64,000 bases of DNA from Gammaproteobacteria bacterium (lineage in GTDB: Bacteria; Pseudomonadota; Gammaproteobacteria; UBA6429; Thiohalophilaceae): assembly GCA_016125505.1 (NCBI GenBank), contig WGLP01000002.1, positions 1,116,001 through 1,180,000 on the forward strand. Reading direction: 5' to 3'. A program made the translations under genes and the position numbers. Under the pieces are notes generated by a model. It was not told the DNA's origin, ran no database searches, and worked only from the letters and a program-made list of their open reading frames with translations. Position 1 is the stretch's first letter; each line of letters starts with the position of its first letter. This document shows positions 1-8,508 of the stretch, piece after piece.

Positions 1-601
1 GCTGATAAAACGATAGCCAGAGCCCAAAGCGATCGGAGAGAGAGATTTTCTCCTCAATGGCATCGGCATAATGCAGTTCATCATCAATCATGTTCGAGGC
101 CAGGTTATCCTGCATGGTTTCCGGCAACAGATGGCGGCGGTTGGAGGTGGCGTAGATGAGGATATTGTCCGCCGGTTGCTCAATGGACCCTTCCAATACG
201 GTTTTTAACGCGACATAGGAATTATCGTTCATTTCAAACGAGAAATCGTCGCAATAAACGATAAAGCGAAAAGGCAGTGTGCGCACTTCGTCTACGATAT
301 CGAATAAATCATGCAGGTCCTGTTTAAACACCTGAATCAGGCGCAGACGGTTGCTTTTATATTCATTTAAAACAGCCTTGATCAGCGACGACTTGCCGGT
401 GCCGCGCGCCCCCCATAACAGGGCGTTATTGGCCGGCAGGCCTTCGACAAAGCGGCGGGTGTTGCGAACGAGGGCCTCGGCTTGTGCATCTATACCGACC
501 AAATCCCGCAGTCGTATATTATCGATCCGCTCTACAGCGACCAGGCACTCCTTCTTCTGGCGCCAGAGTGCGGCGTAGGTATTCTCCCAATCTATCGGCA
601 T
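1..601 (-). CDS. DUF815-family AAA+ ATPase (partial, C-terminus outside window)
   Basis: The reverse-strand frame from the ATG at 601 is open to the window edge (about 200 residues) and starts MPIDWENTYAALWRQ. It has a Walker A motif GARGTGKSS at about residues 70-78 and a Walker B-like stretch RFIVYCDDFSF. The ATSNRRHLLPE segment is typical of the DUF815 ATPases, predicted P-loop ATPases of unknown cellular role. A purine-rich GAGAAGAG lies just upstream of the ATG. The end of the protein is off the window. The family call is from recognition of the motif set; no substrate can be named. Confidence 0.85.
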   Translation of the reverse strand, partial: MPIDWENTYAALWRQKKECLVAVERIDNIRLRDLVGIDAQAEALVRNTRRFVEGLPANNALLWGARGTGKSSLIKAVLNEYKSNRLRLIQVFKQDLHDLFDIVDEVRTLPFRFIVYCDDFSFEMNDNSYVALKTVLEGSIEQPADNILIYATSNRRHLLPETMQDNLASNMIDDELHYADAIEEKISLSDRFGLWLSFYQ

Positions 602-799
602 ATCTCTTCTCACAAGAAATTATCAGGGCAAGTTTCCAGGACCAGTCTATCCGGGTGCCGGCGCCTGCAACACGATTGCGCCGAATGTAAAAAGCTACAG
701 TATATTAGCAAATACTGAAATTCAAGATATTCCCTGGATTCGCGCCGGCGACGGCAGCGCCGTATCTGCAGTTCAGTCCATATTATCCGACGTATCTTT

Positions 800-827
800 T
801 TGAATTAGCTATTTTTTCATCTATTAT
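800..827 (+). promoter_or_regulatory. Candidate sigma70 promoter for the GGDEF/EAL gene
   Basis: TTGAAT at 800-805 and TATTAT at 822-827 are 16 bases apart, about 60 bases before the TTG start at 885. They match the -35 and -10 consensus at 4/6 and 5/6. Nothing else is evident in the 283-base gap 602-884. Confidence 0.35.
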
Positions 828-884
828 AAGGGGTGACATTTCGGACACAATACAAAAATATAATAGCCGGCAAGGATATTCTGT

Positions 885-3749
885 TTGCTTCAATTACCGT
901 TTAGTCGTTCGCTGCGTTTTAAACTCATTATTGCCAGCGTGATTGTAGAAGTGACCATGCTCACTGTCCTGGTACTGAACAGTATGCGTACCATGGAGAG
1001 CAGCCTGTTGCAGCTGTCCAGTTTTCGCATGGAGGAAGTCAAACATCTGATCAATACCGCACTGGCACCGCCGCTGGTGCAGCGGGACTACGCCAGTTTG
1101 CAGGAGATCATGGACAAGAGCCGCAGCTCAGATGGCATAGTCTATCTGGTCCTGTTCGACGAAACCAATAAGCCGATTGTCTCCAGCGGCATCGCCTTGG
1201 ATGCAAAATTTCCTCCGATAGATAAAAATATTTTGCAGACGCTTGATCACGACGATCATGTGTTTAATGGTGACGTACCGATCAGTTTTGCCGGTATGCG
1301 GTATGGCCATCTGCGTTTTGGGCTGACTACCGATTTTTTATACAAGGCGAGACGGCAGCTATTGCAGCAAAGCATCCTGATTGCGGGTAGCGAAGTATTA
1401 CTTTCCATTGTGATCCTGGCGGCAATCGGTATCTGGCTGATGCGGCACTTGAGTGAGCTGGGACGTATCAGCGATGAGGTCAGGACGGGTAATTACGATG
1501 TCCGGGCGCCGGTGCGTGGCGATGATGAAATCGGCAGACTGGCATCGACCTTCAACAACATGATCGCCGCTATACACAATCAGGTGGCGGAATTAAGCAG
1601 CAACGAGGCAAAGTTTCACGCCATTGCGGACTACACCTACAACTGGGAGTCATGGTATAGCGCGGACCAGGAATTGATCTGGCTCAATCCTTCAGTGGAG
1701 CGTATGACCGGCTATACAGTGGTGGAATGCGCCGCCATGGATGATTTTCCGTTTTCGATTGTCCACCCCGAAGATCGTGCGCACGCACGCCTGGATTATG
1801 CCATCCATAAACGGGGGAGTACGGGGACGGCGCACTTTCGCCTGGTGCGTAAGGATGGCAGCGTGTTCTGGGCGGAAGCGGCGTGGCAACCCATTTATGA
1901 TCAACATGACAAGTACATGGGTATTCGCAGCAGTATCCGCGATGTCAGTGAACAAATGCTGGCGGAACGGCATCTGCAGGAAAAAGTCAGGCAATTGCAC
2001 GATTCGGAGGAAAAGCAGCGGCAATTGCTGAACCATTCGCAGCAGGAACAGGCGCGCATGGTTGCCTTGCTCGGCGCGATGAAACTGGGGATCCTGTTCG
2101 AAACCAGTGATGGCCGGGTCGCTTATTATAATCCCGCCTTCACGCATATCTGGATGATCCCCAAGGAAAAGGACCTGACAGGTCTGAAATCCAACGAGGT
2201 CCTGGCGCATTCGAGCAATGTGCTGGCGCAACCGGACAATTTTTCGAAACATATTTTAAATGTGCCGGGCACGCATGAGGTGAGTGAAAGCCTGGAGGTG
2301 CATCTGGCGGACAGCCGGGTGATTACCCAGCTGTGTTATCCGGTGCGCGATGCCGAGGGCAGGGCACTGGGGCAACTCTGGATCTACGAAGACGTGACGC
2401 GGGAACGTCAGACGGCCGAGCAACTGTTGTATCTGGCCGAACGCGATCCGCTGACCGGATTATATAACCGGCGTCGTTTCGAAGAGGAATTGGGCCGGGC
2501 CATGGCCAGTGCCGCTCGCCGCAAATCGACAGGGGCTTTGTTGTTCTTCGACCTGGACGAATTCAAATATATCAATGACACCTACGGTCATCGTACGGGC
2601 GATGCCATGTTGATCAAGGTCGGGCATGAGGTCAGCGCGCTAACGCGCAGTGCGGAGATCCTGAGCAGGCTTGGCGGCGACGAATTCGCGATCCTGATAC
2701 CGGATGCGACCCAGGAACAGGCGGAGAAACTCGCGGAACGCGTCATCCGCTCGATCTATCAGATCCCCTTCCGGTTTGACGGCAGGAACCTGCGGCTGAC
2801 CACCAGCGTCGGCATTGCGATGTATCCCCTGCATGCCGCCGAACAGGATGAACTTATCGCCCACGCCGACGCGGCCATGTATCAGGCCAAGGAGGCCGGC
2901 AAAAACGTCTGGCGTTTGTACCGGTCCGATCTGGATACCTCGCACCAGATGATCGATCGGCTGTCCTGGGTCAATCGAATTGCACAGGCACTGGAACAGG
3001 ATCAATTTGTTATTCACTTCCAGGGCATTTACAACACGTACAATGGTCAGCTGGAGCATATCGAACTCCTGGTACGCATGCTGGATGAGGAGACATCCAG
3101 TGACATTATCATGCCCGGCCGGTTTATCCCGTTTGCGGAAAAGAGCGGCCAGATCCTCGAGATCGACCGCTGGGTGATTCGCAGGGGACTCGAACGGCTT
3201 GCCAATGATTCGGATTTCCCGGACGTTCCTATCTCCATCAATATTTCCGGGCGCAGCCTCGATGATCCGTCACTGACGCAATATATCCAGGCGCAACTGC
3301 AACGCTACAAGATTAACCCGGATCGTCTGTTATTCGAAATTACCGAGACTTCCGCGATCTCAGATTTGCATGACGCACAACGCTTTATCGAATCACTCCA
3401 ATTATCAGGTTGCAGGGTCTGTCTGGACGACTTCGGCGCGGGGTTCTCTTCCTTTACCTATCTCAAACACCTGAAGGCCGACATTCTCAAAATTGACGGA
3501 CAATTCATTCGTGACCTGCCTATAGATGAAGATAATCAGATCTTTGTCAAGGCGATAGCGAATGTCGCGCAAGGTATGGAAAAGTATACGGTGGCGGAAT
3601 TTGTCGAGGATGAAAAGACCCTGTGGATGTTACGTGAGATGGGGATCGATATGGTGCAGGGCTATCACCTGCATCAGCCAAATGTAGAACCGCCACCGGT
3701 AAACAGCTCCACTATCAAAAAGATATGGTATGGCAATGAAAAATCTTAA
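885..3749 (+). CDS. Membrane sensor with HAMP, two PAS, GGDEF and EAL domains
   Basis: This 954-residue protein is a cyclic-di-GMP turnover enzyme anchored in the inner membrane. Transmembrane helices lie at about 14-32 and 162-187 and enclose a periplasmic sensor of about 130 residues. HAMP (188-238) and two PAS folds (245-365 and 395-505) follow. The GGDEF domain (515-675) has RLGGDEF, and the RxxD inhibitory site upstream is changed to RSAE. The EAL domain (690-945) has ELLVR, FEITET, DDFGAGFS and KIDG, so its catalytic acids look intact. The start is a TTG preceded by AAGGA. The last 20 bases overlap the start of the PhnD-like gene, so the two are probably translated together. Whether cyclase or phosphodiesterase activity dominates cannot be told. 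Confidence 0.9.
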   Translation: MLQLPFSRSLRFKLIIASVIVEVTMLTVLVLNSMRTMESSLLQLSSFRMEEVKHLINTALAPPLVQRDYASLQEIMDKSRSSDGIVYLVLFDETNKPIVSSGIALDAKFPPIDKNILQTLDHDDHVFNGDVPISFAGMRYGHLRFGLTTDFLYKARRQLLQQSILIAGSEVLLSIVILAAIGIWLMRHLSELGRISDEVRTGNYDVRAPVRGDDEIGRLASTFNNMIAAIHNQVAELSSNEAKFHAIADYTYNWESWYSADQELIWLNPSVERMTGYTVVECAAMDDFPFSIVHPEDRAHARLDYAIHKRGSTGTAHFRLVRKDGSVFWAEAAWQPIYDQHDKYMGIRSSIRDVSEQMLAERHLQEKVRQLHDSEEKQRQLLNHSQQEQARMVALLGAMKLGILFETSDGRVAYYNPAFTHIWMIPKEKDLTGLKSNEVLAHSSNVLAQPDNFSKHILNVPGTHEVSESLEVHLADSRVITQLCYPVRDAEGRALGQLWIYEDVTRERQTAEQLLYLAERDPLTGLYNRRRFEEELGRAMASAARRKSTGALLFFDLDEFKYINDTYGHRTGDAMLIKVGHEVSALTRSAEILSRLGGDEFAILIPDATQEQAEKLAERVIRSIYQIPFRFDGRNLRLTTSVGIAMYPLHAAEQDELIAHADAAMYQAKEAGKNVWRLYRSDLDTSHQMIDRLSWVNRIAQALEQDQFVIHFQGIYNTYNGQLEHIELLVRMLDEETSSDIIMPGRFIPFAEKSGQILEIDRWVIRRGLERLANDSDFPDVPISINISGRSLDDPSLTQYIQAQLQRYKINPDRLLFEITETSAISDLHDAQRFIESLQLSGCRVCLDDFGAGFSSFTYLKHLKADILKIDGQFIRDLPIDEDNQIFVKAIANVAQGMEKYTVAEFVEDEKTLWMLREMGIDMVQGYHLHQPNVEPPPVNSSTIKKIWYGNEKS

Positions 3750-4587
3750 ACTCGCGATAATCGGGTTTCTCTTCTGCATCAGCGGTATCCTTCATGCCGA
3801 TGCGCCGCCGGATACAAAGCCCCTGCGTGTCGGGATGTTGCCATCGTTGAGCCTGCAGCGGTTATTTGAGCGGTTTAAACCTATTCAGGCCTATCTGGAA
3901 AAGACGCTACAGCGGCCGGTAATTCTGTTGACGGCCACGGACTATGCCACCTATATAAAACGTGCAGGGCAATACGAATACGATCTGTATTTTGCCGCGC
4001 CGCACATGGCTGCGTTGGTGGAGAAGGATTATGGCTACCGCCGGGTCAGCAAGATGACGCGTGATTTGGTAGGCGACATTATCGTACGTGATGATGGCGG
4101 CATTAAACGTGTAGAGGACCTCAAGGAACGTACGATCTCGGCACCGCAGGAGCTGGCGATTATCACCATGATGGGCGAGAGTCTGCTGGAACAACATCAC
4201 TTGTTTCCGGGGCGCAATGTGCGGATCGATTATACGGGGACGCATAATAACGCACTGCTGGCGCTGACCACCGGCAAGGTGGATGCCGCCATTGCAGTCG
4301 CGCCGATCTACGAGGTCTTTCGCCGAGATCACGATACCAAACTGACGGTGCTCGCTACGACGCCAACCGCATCCCATTTGATGTTTATGGCGAGTCCAAA
4401 ATTGCCGGAACAGGAATACGAGAAGTTGCGTGCAGCGATGCTGGCATTTCGTGCGGACGGCGCGGGTAAGGAATTCTTCCTGCGCAATCCCTACGGGGAT
4501 TCCGCACCGATCAGCAATGCGGATATGCAAGAGATGCAGCCCTATGCCGCCATATTGCGGCAGCGCATATCGACTAAGAAAGAATAA
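3730..4587 (+). CDS. PhnD-like periplasmic substrate-binding protein
   Basis: This 285-residue exported protein belongs to the phosphate/phosphite/phosphonate ABC binding-protein superfamily. It has a signal peptide of about 24 residues and a mature start near APPDTKPLRVGMLPSLS. The fold hallmarks RFKPIQAYLEKTL and YDLYFAAPHMAALVEKDYG are present. No permease or ATPase gene is nearby. It instead overlaps the end of the GGDEF/EAL sensor by 20 bases, an arrangement in which such proteins may present a ligand to the sensor rather than feed a transporter; this is inference. The start may be 3730 or, two codons later, 3736. The ligand is unknown. Confidence 0.8.
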   Translation: MAMKNLKLAIIGFLFCISGILHADAPPDTKPLRVGMLPSLSLQRLFERFKPIQAYLEKTLQRPVILLTATDYATYIKRAGQYEYDLYFAAPHMAALVEKDYGYRRVSKMTRDLVGDIIVRDDGGIKRVEDLKERTISAPQELAIITMMGESLLEQHHLFPGRNVRIDYTGTHNNALLALTTGKVDAAIAVAPIYEVFRRDHDTKLTVLATTPTASHLMFMASPKLPEQEYEKLRAAMLAFRADGAGKEFFLRNPYGDSAPISNADMQEMQPYAAILRQRISTKKE

Positions 4588-4612
4588 CGGGGTAACAGCT
4601 CCGCTTCGGGGT

Positions 4613-5077
4613 TCAGACCGCGGTCGCGGCACGTAACATTGCCATATAACCGGCCGCTTCCGTGGTGTTCTCTGCCGGCGCCCAGGGGGCGAACTCTGCA
4701 GCAGTGGCGGGGTCGTAAGGGCCCTGCTTGGTTTCAAAAAATAGTCCTTCGTCGCTCAGGCTTAGCCAGCAGTGCCAGGTATTGGCAGGCAGCTCCAGCC
4801 CGTTGACGCCGGTGCCCTCCCCAATAAGCTGCCGCGATTGAATCTTGCCCTGGTCGTCAAAGGTAAAGACGACAAAACGCCCGCGCAGGATCAATGCAAA
4901 TTCCGTCTTGTCGGCATGACGATGAGGGCGAAAATACGATTCGCTCGTTGCCGCAACAAACAGTTTTTGCACGAGATCAGTGAGAGACTCGTGCACGTTG
5001 TAATGGCTGCGCTTGCGCGCCGAGGCCGCGGCCTGATCGACCAATTGATTCAGCAGTTCATCGGTAATGAGTTTCAT
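4613..5077 (-). CDS. WbuC-family cupin fold metalloprotein
   Basis: This 154-residue cupin has the metal-binding segment YFRPHRHADKTEF followed by LILRGRFVVFTFDD, the WbuC pattern. Homologues are found in O-antigen and lipopolysaccharide loci; the reaction is not established. The gene overlaps the end of arnF by four bases and closes the arn operon, suggesting a role in envelope sugar chemistry. It converges with the PhnD-like gene across a 25-base gap. Confidence 0.8.
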   Translation of the reverse strand: MKLITDELLNQLVDQAAASARKRSHYNVHESLTDLVQKLFVAATSESYFRPHRHADKTEFALILRGRFVVFTFDDQGKIQSRQLIGEGTGVNGLELPANTWHCWLSLSDEGLFFETKQGPYDPATAAEFAPWAPAENTTEAAGYMAMLRAATAV

Positions 5078-5484
5078 GATGTCTGTTTTCCGTTTGTCTT
5101 GTCCGAGCCCGCGATGAGTATCACGCCAATCACCACGACCACGATGCCCGCCGTTCTTATCCAGGAGGCATGTTCATGCAATAAGGGCCAGTTCACGGCC
5201 ACCAGGTAGACCAGAACATAACTCAGGCTGAGCATGGGGTAAGCGAGGCTGAGTTCGAGGCGGGCAATGGCCGACATCCAAAATAGCAGCGAGGTGCCGT
5301 AACAGGCAAGCCCGAACCCTACCCAGAGCAACGCCGGGTTATCCAGTATGGCCATCCAGCCGGGCCAGCCAGCCGCGGTGTGGGCGGCGAGCAATAACAT
5401 GCCGGCCTTCATGCTCAACTGCGCCACGCTGGATAACAGGATACTGGCGCCCATGTACAGGAAACTTTTGCTGCGCGGCGTCAT
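5074..5484 (-). CDS. arnF: Undecaprenyl phosphate-aminoarabinose flippase subunit ArnF
   Basis: This 136-residue four-helix membrane protein of the SMR/EamA-like family is the second half of the ArnE/ArnF pair that moves undecaprenyl-phosphate-L-Ara4N across the inner membrane. The start at 5484 (MTPRSKSFLYMG) is chosen because its ATG forms an ATGA overlap with the arnE stop codon. Hydrophobic segments are evident at about 10-30, 45-70, 75-97 and 105-125. The assignment depends on position after arnE as much as on sequence, since SMR proteins are short and diverge quickly. Confidence 0.85.
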   Translation of the reverse strand: MTPRSKSFLYMGASILLSSVAQLSMKAGMLLLAAHTAAGWPGWMAILDNPALLWVGFGLACYGTSLLFWMSAIARLELSLAYPMLSLSYVLVYLVAVNWPLLHEHASWIRTAGIVVVVIGVILIAGSDKTNGKQTS

Positions 5485-5834
5485 GTCATGGCCACCAGCC
5501 ACAAGCCGACCGTCACGAATAGCACACCCAGCCAGCGGCGGGGCGAGATGGTCTCATGCAGGCGAATACGCGATACCAGCGTCACCAGGATAAATCCTAG
5601 CGAAAGAAAGGGAGTCGCCTTGCTGACATCCATGTAGTACAGCACCGCCAGCCAGGTGACGGTGCCGGCAACCAGACAGGCGACGGCCCAATACGTCTGC
5701 GGCACATACAGTATACGTAAAATGAAATGCGTTCCTTCGCCACGCGCAAGTGCGTGATGCGCCGCCACCTTTTGCAGAATCTGCCCGGAGGTGGTCAGGG
5801 TCAGGGCCAGTGCGATCAAGCCATAGACAAACAT
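5481..5834 (-). CDS. arnE: Undecaprenyl phosphate-aminoarabinose flippase subunit ArnE
   Basis: This 117-residue protein has four hydrophobic helices of the small multidrug resistance type. It lies between arnT (17 bases upstream) and arnF (4-base overlap), exactly where arnE sits in enterobacterial arn operons. The helix ending VSKATPFLSLGFILVTL resembles the conserved fourth SMR helix region. The expected partner is ArnF in a heterodimeric flippase. Confidence 0.85.
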   Translation of the reverse strand: MFVYGLIALALTLTTSGQILQKVAAHHALARGEGTHFILRILYVPQTYWAVACLVAGTVTWLAVLYYMDVSKATPFLSLGFILVTLVSRIRLHETISPRRWLGVLFVTVGLWLVAMT

Positions 5835-5851
5835 GTGTTTACCGCAACCCG

Positions 5852-7558
5852 TTACTCATGTGGCGCTTCCCGCTGATACAGCCAGACGGCGAACTGCGCA
5901 TCAGAGAAGTGCTTGCCACCATGCTGGTCAAGGATCTGGTTCAGGCCGGGCTGACAGGGTTCTTCGCAGAAAACGGCGATGCCGCGTTTTTCCTGACCGC
6001 TGCTGTATTCCTGTAGCAACCTGGAGATCCCTTCTGAACCAAGATAGCGATCCTTGTGTTCCGGATAGGTCAGACCATAGGTCAGCTCGCCTTTTTGCAG
6101 CAGGTAAATATCGGTACGTTTCAGGATCCACGCAACCGCACGCACGACATTCGAGTCCGTCACGATAATGGTATCCGGCTTGATCAAGGGCTTGACCTTG
6201 GTGATCATCGGGATAGGTGATTTCCCGGCAAGCGTGGAGTGGGGCACGACCAGGGTAAAAAAGGCGAATAAGGGAATGATCGTGAGCGCAATGATACTCA
6301 GGCGAACGGTGGTTGCCTTGAGAATCGCCGGCAGGACACCAAGCACGATGGTCAGGGCGATACAGAACATCATGATGTAGAGCTTGTTGGCTTCACTATT
6401 AACAAATAATGGATTGTCCGGCTCGTAATATTGCTGGTAGATCGCAGCGACCAATAACAGAATCAGCAGGAGGCTGTTAATCACGCTGCCCAGGGTAAAT
6501 AAGCGGGTCTTGCCGGTTTTTAAATATTCCATGATCCCAAGGCTGAGATAGGCGGCAAGCGGCGCGAAGATCGGCAGGATGTAGGTCGTCAGTTTGCCGC
6601 GCGACACAGAGAAAAAGATGAGCGGCAGGAAAAACCACAGGAGGATGTAACGCATGAAATCGGTGTTTTGCGCACGCTGGCGCAGGCCGGCGATGGCCGC
6701 GGGCAGATAGGCAAGCCAGGGGAAGGCCATGGCCGGCAGATACAGCACGAAGAAGTACATCGGTTCCGGGTGTTGCGCATTGGGCTCCAGGAAACGGCGA
6801 ATGTGCTCTTCCCAGAAGAAGTAATGCCAGAAGTCCGGCTCCCGAAAATGAATGATGAGCGCCCAGGGCAGGATGGTCAGCACGGCAATAATGGCGGCGA
6901 GCACGCTCCGCCATAACAGGATGTAGCGCTTTTGCACCAGCGAATAAACAAACAGCACCATGCCGGGCAGGACAATCGCAAGAAAGCCCTTGGTGAGAAA
7001 CGCCATCCCGAAAAAGACGCCGCTGCCGATCAGATACGCCAGCGCTCGCCGTCGCGCGGGGTCATTGGCGCTGAGGTAGAACAAGACCATGCCGCCAGTC
7101 AAAAAGAAACTGAACGGCGTATCGAGGACGGCAATCGTGCCAACGATCAAGACCTCGGTCATGCTTAAGTACACGGCTGCCGCCGCCAGGGCGTTTCGGC
7201 GCGCATAGCCGATACGGGTCAGTAATAACCAGACAAACCAGGCGCTGAGTCCGGCGGCAAGGGCAGTGGAGAAGCGTATGGCAAAATTGTTTTCACCGAA
7301 TACCTTTAACGAAATGGCATTCAGCCAGTAACCCATGGGCGGCTTTTCGAAGTAGCGCAGGCCGATCAGGTGCGGTACTGCCCAATCGCCCGTGGTAATC
7401 ATCTCATGGGGGATCTCGCCGTAGCGTGTTTCATCGGGGATCGACAGCGGACGAATACCGAGGGGCAACAGATAAATCAGGATGTAGGCGAGTACCACCA
7501 GGAATGTCGCGGCACGCAGGGAGTGTTGTAGCGAATCTTCTTGAGCTTGTATGTTCAT
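5852..7558 (-). CDS. arnT: ArnT, Ara4N transferase to lipid A
   Basis: This 568-residue polytopic glycosyltransferase of the PMT/ArnT superfamily moves L-Ara4N from the undecaprenyl carrier to lipid A on the periplasmic face. The first periplasmic loop carries DETRYGEIPHEMITTGDW and YFEKPPMGYWLNA, the segment that holds the catalytic acidic residues in the family. About a dozen hydrophobic helices follow and then a soluble C-terminal domain from about residue 430. Length matches characterised ArnT (about 550). It sits between arnD and arnE. Confidence 0.92.
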   Translation of the reverse strand: MNIQAQEDSLQHSLRAATFLVVLAYILIYLLPLGIRPLSIPDETRYGEIPHEMITTGDWAVPHLIGLRYFEKPPMGYWLNAISLKVFGENNFAIRFSTALAAGLSAWFVWLLLTRIGYARRNALAAAAVYLSMTEVLIVGTIAVLDTPFSFFLTGGMVLFYLSANDPARRRALAYLIGSGVFFGMAFLTKGFLAIVLPGMVLFVYSLVQKRYILLWRSVLAAIIAVLTILPWALIIHFREPDFWHYFFWEEHIRRFLEPNAQHPEPMYFFVLYLPAMAFPWLAYLPAAIAGLRQRAQNTDFMRYILLWFFLPLIFFSVSRGKLTTYILPIFAPLAAYLSLGIMEYLKTGKTRLFTLGSVINSLLLILLLVAAIYQQYYEPDNPLFVNSEANKLYIMMFCIALTIVLGVLPAILKATTVRLSIIALTIIPLFAFFTLVVPHSTLAGKSPIPMITKVKPLIKPDTIIVTDSNVVRAVAWILKRTDIYLLQKGELTYGLTYPEHKDRYLGSEGISRLLQEYSSGQEKRGIAVFCEEPCQPGLNQILDQHGGKHFSDAQFAVWLYQREAPHE

Positions 7559-7597
7559 GTTGGGTAAATGGTCTGGCGGTTAACGATGAATAAATAC

Positions 7598-8494
7598 TTA
7601 GGTCGCCTGCAGGCACATGGTTCCTTCGCGGCCGGCAAGATTGCCCAGTTCGATGCGACCTTGCGGGATGGCCTCCGGCGGTGGCAACAGCTCACGCAAG
7701 GGGACAAAACTGATATGGCGTTCGTGCGCGCGCTGCAGGAACTGCTCGAACATCCCGGCGCAGATGATCCCTTCGACCTCGGCATGGATGGTCAACACGT
7801 TGAATTGACCGGGGACGATCATCGCCAGCAGGCGGTCGTTATAATTTTCGTTGGTGACGCCGTCGCGGCCGATCATTTCATCATACGTCGGCAAGGTGAC
7901 CGGGATCTGCGGCGCACAGACCTGACCGTCAACGACGGGACGGAAGATCGAACGGCCGCGGCAATCGCTGTTGTACTGAAAACCGAACTTGTCTTTTTCC
8001 AGCAGCACCTGTTCCGTACACTTCCAGCCAGCCGCGGCGGAACACGCCGGTTTATGCGCAAGGATCCGGGACAGGCTGTCGAAGCCCTTCTGGATCTCCT
8101 GTCGGCTTTGCTGCCCGCTCATGTCCTCCACCTGCTTTTGCCATTTATGATGATCCCAGGCATGCAGACCGACCTCGTGGCCGGCCTGCTCCGTCGCCAG
8201 GATGATCTCGCCCAGGGCCTTGCCGATATTGCGCCCCGGCCAGAAGGTGCCGGCCAGCAGAATATCCCAGCCGTACAGGCTGGCGGCGTTGGAGCGCAGC
8301 ATTTTGATCAGGAAGGCGGGTTTGAACAGCCGCCACAGATGCCGGCCCATATTGTCCGGGCCGACACTGAAGAAGAAGGTGGCGTGGATGTTGTGGTGGG
8401 CGAAGATCTCCAGCAATCGCGGCACGCCGTTACGGGTGCCGCGAAAGGTGTCGACGTCGATACGTAAACCAACTCGGGTGCTCGAATCAGACAT
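7598..8494 (-). CDS. arnD: ArnD, Ara4FN-undecaprenyl phosphate deformylase
   Basis: This 298-residue NodB-fold polysaccharide deacetylase removes the formyl group from undecaprenyl-phosphate-Ara4FN. Visible motifs are RIDVDTFRGTRNGVP (metal-binding Asp pair), HNIHATFFFSVGPDN and the HEVGLHAWDHHKW histidines. The YNSDCRGRSIF stretch is also typical of ArnD. It lies 14 bases after arnA and 39 before arnT. Confidence 0.93.
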   Translation of the reverse strand: MSDSSTRVGLRIDVDTFRGTRNGVPRLLEIFAHHNIHATFFFSVGPDNMGRHLWRLFKPAFLIKMLRSNAASLYGWDILLAGTFWPGRNIGKALGEIILATEQAGHEVGLHAWDHHKWQKQVEDMSGQQSRQEIQKGFDSLSRILAHKPACSAAAGWKCTEQVLLEKDKFGFQYNSDCRGRSIFRPVVDGQVCAPQIPVTLPTYDEMIGRDGVTNENYNDRLLAMIVPGQFNVLTIHAEVEGIICAGMFEQFLQRAHERHISFVPLRELLPPPEAIPQGRIELGNLAGREGTMCLQAT

Positions 8495-8508
8495 CCGCGC
8501 GTGTTGGC

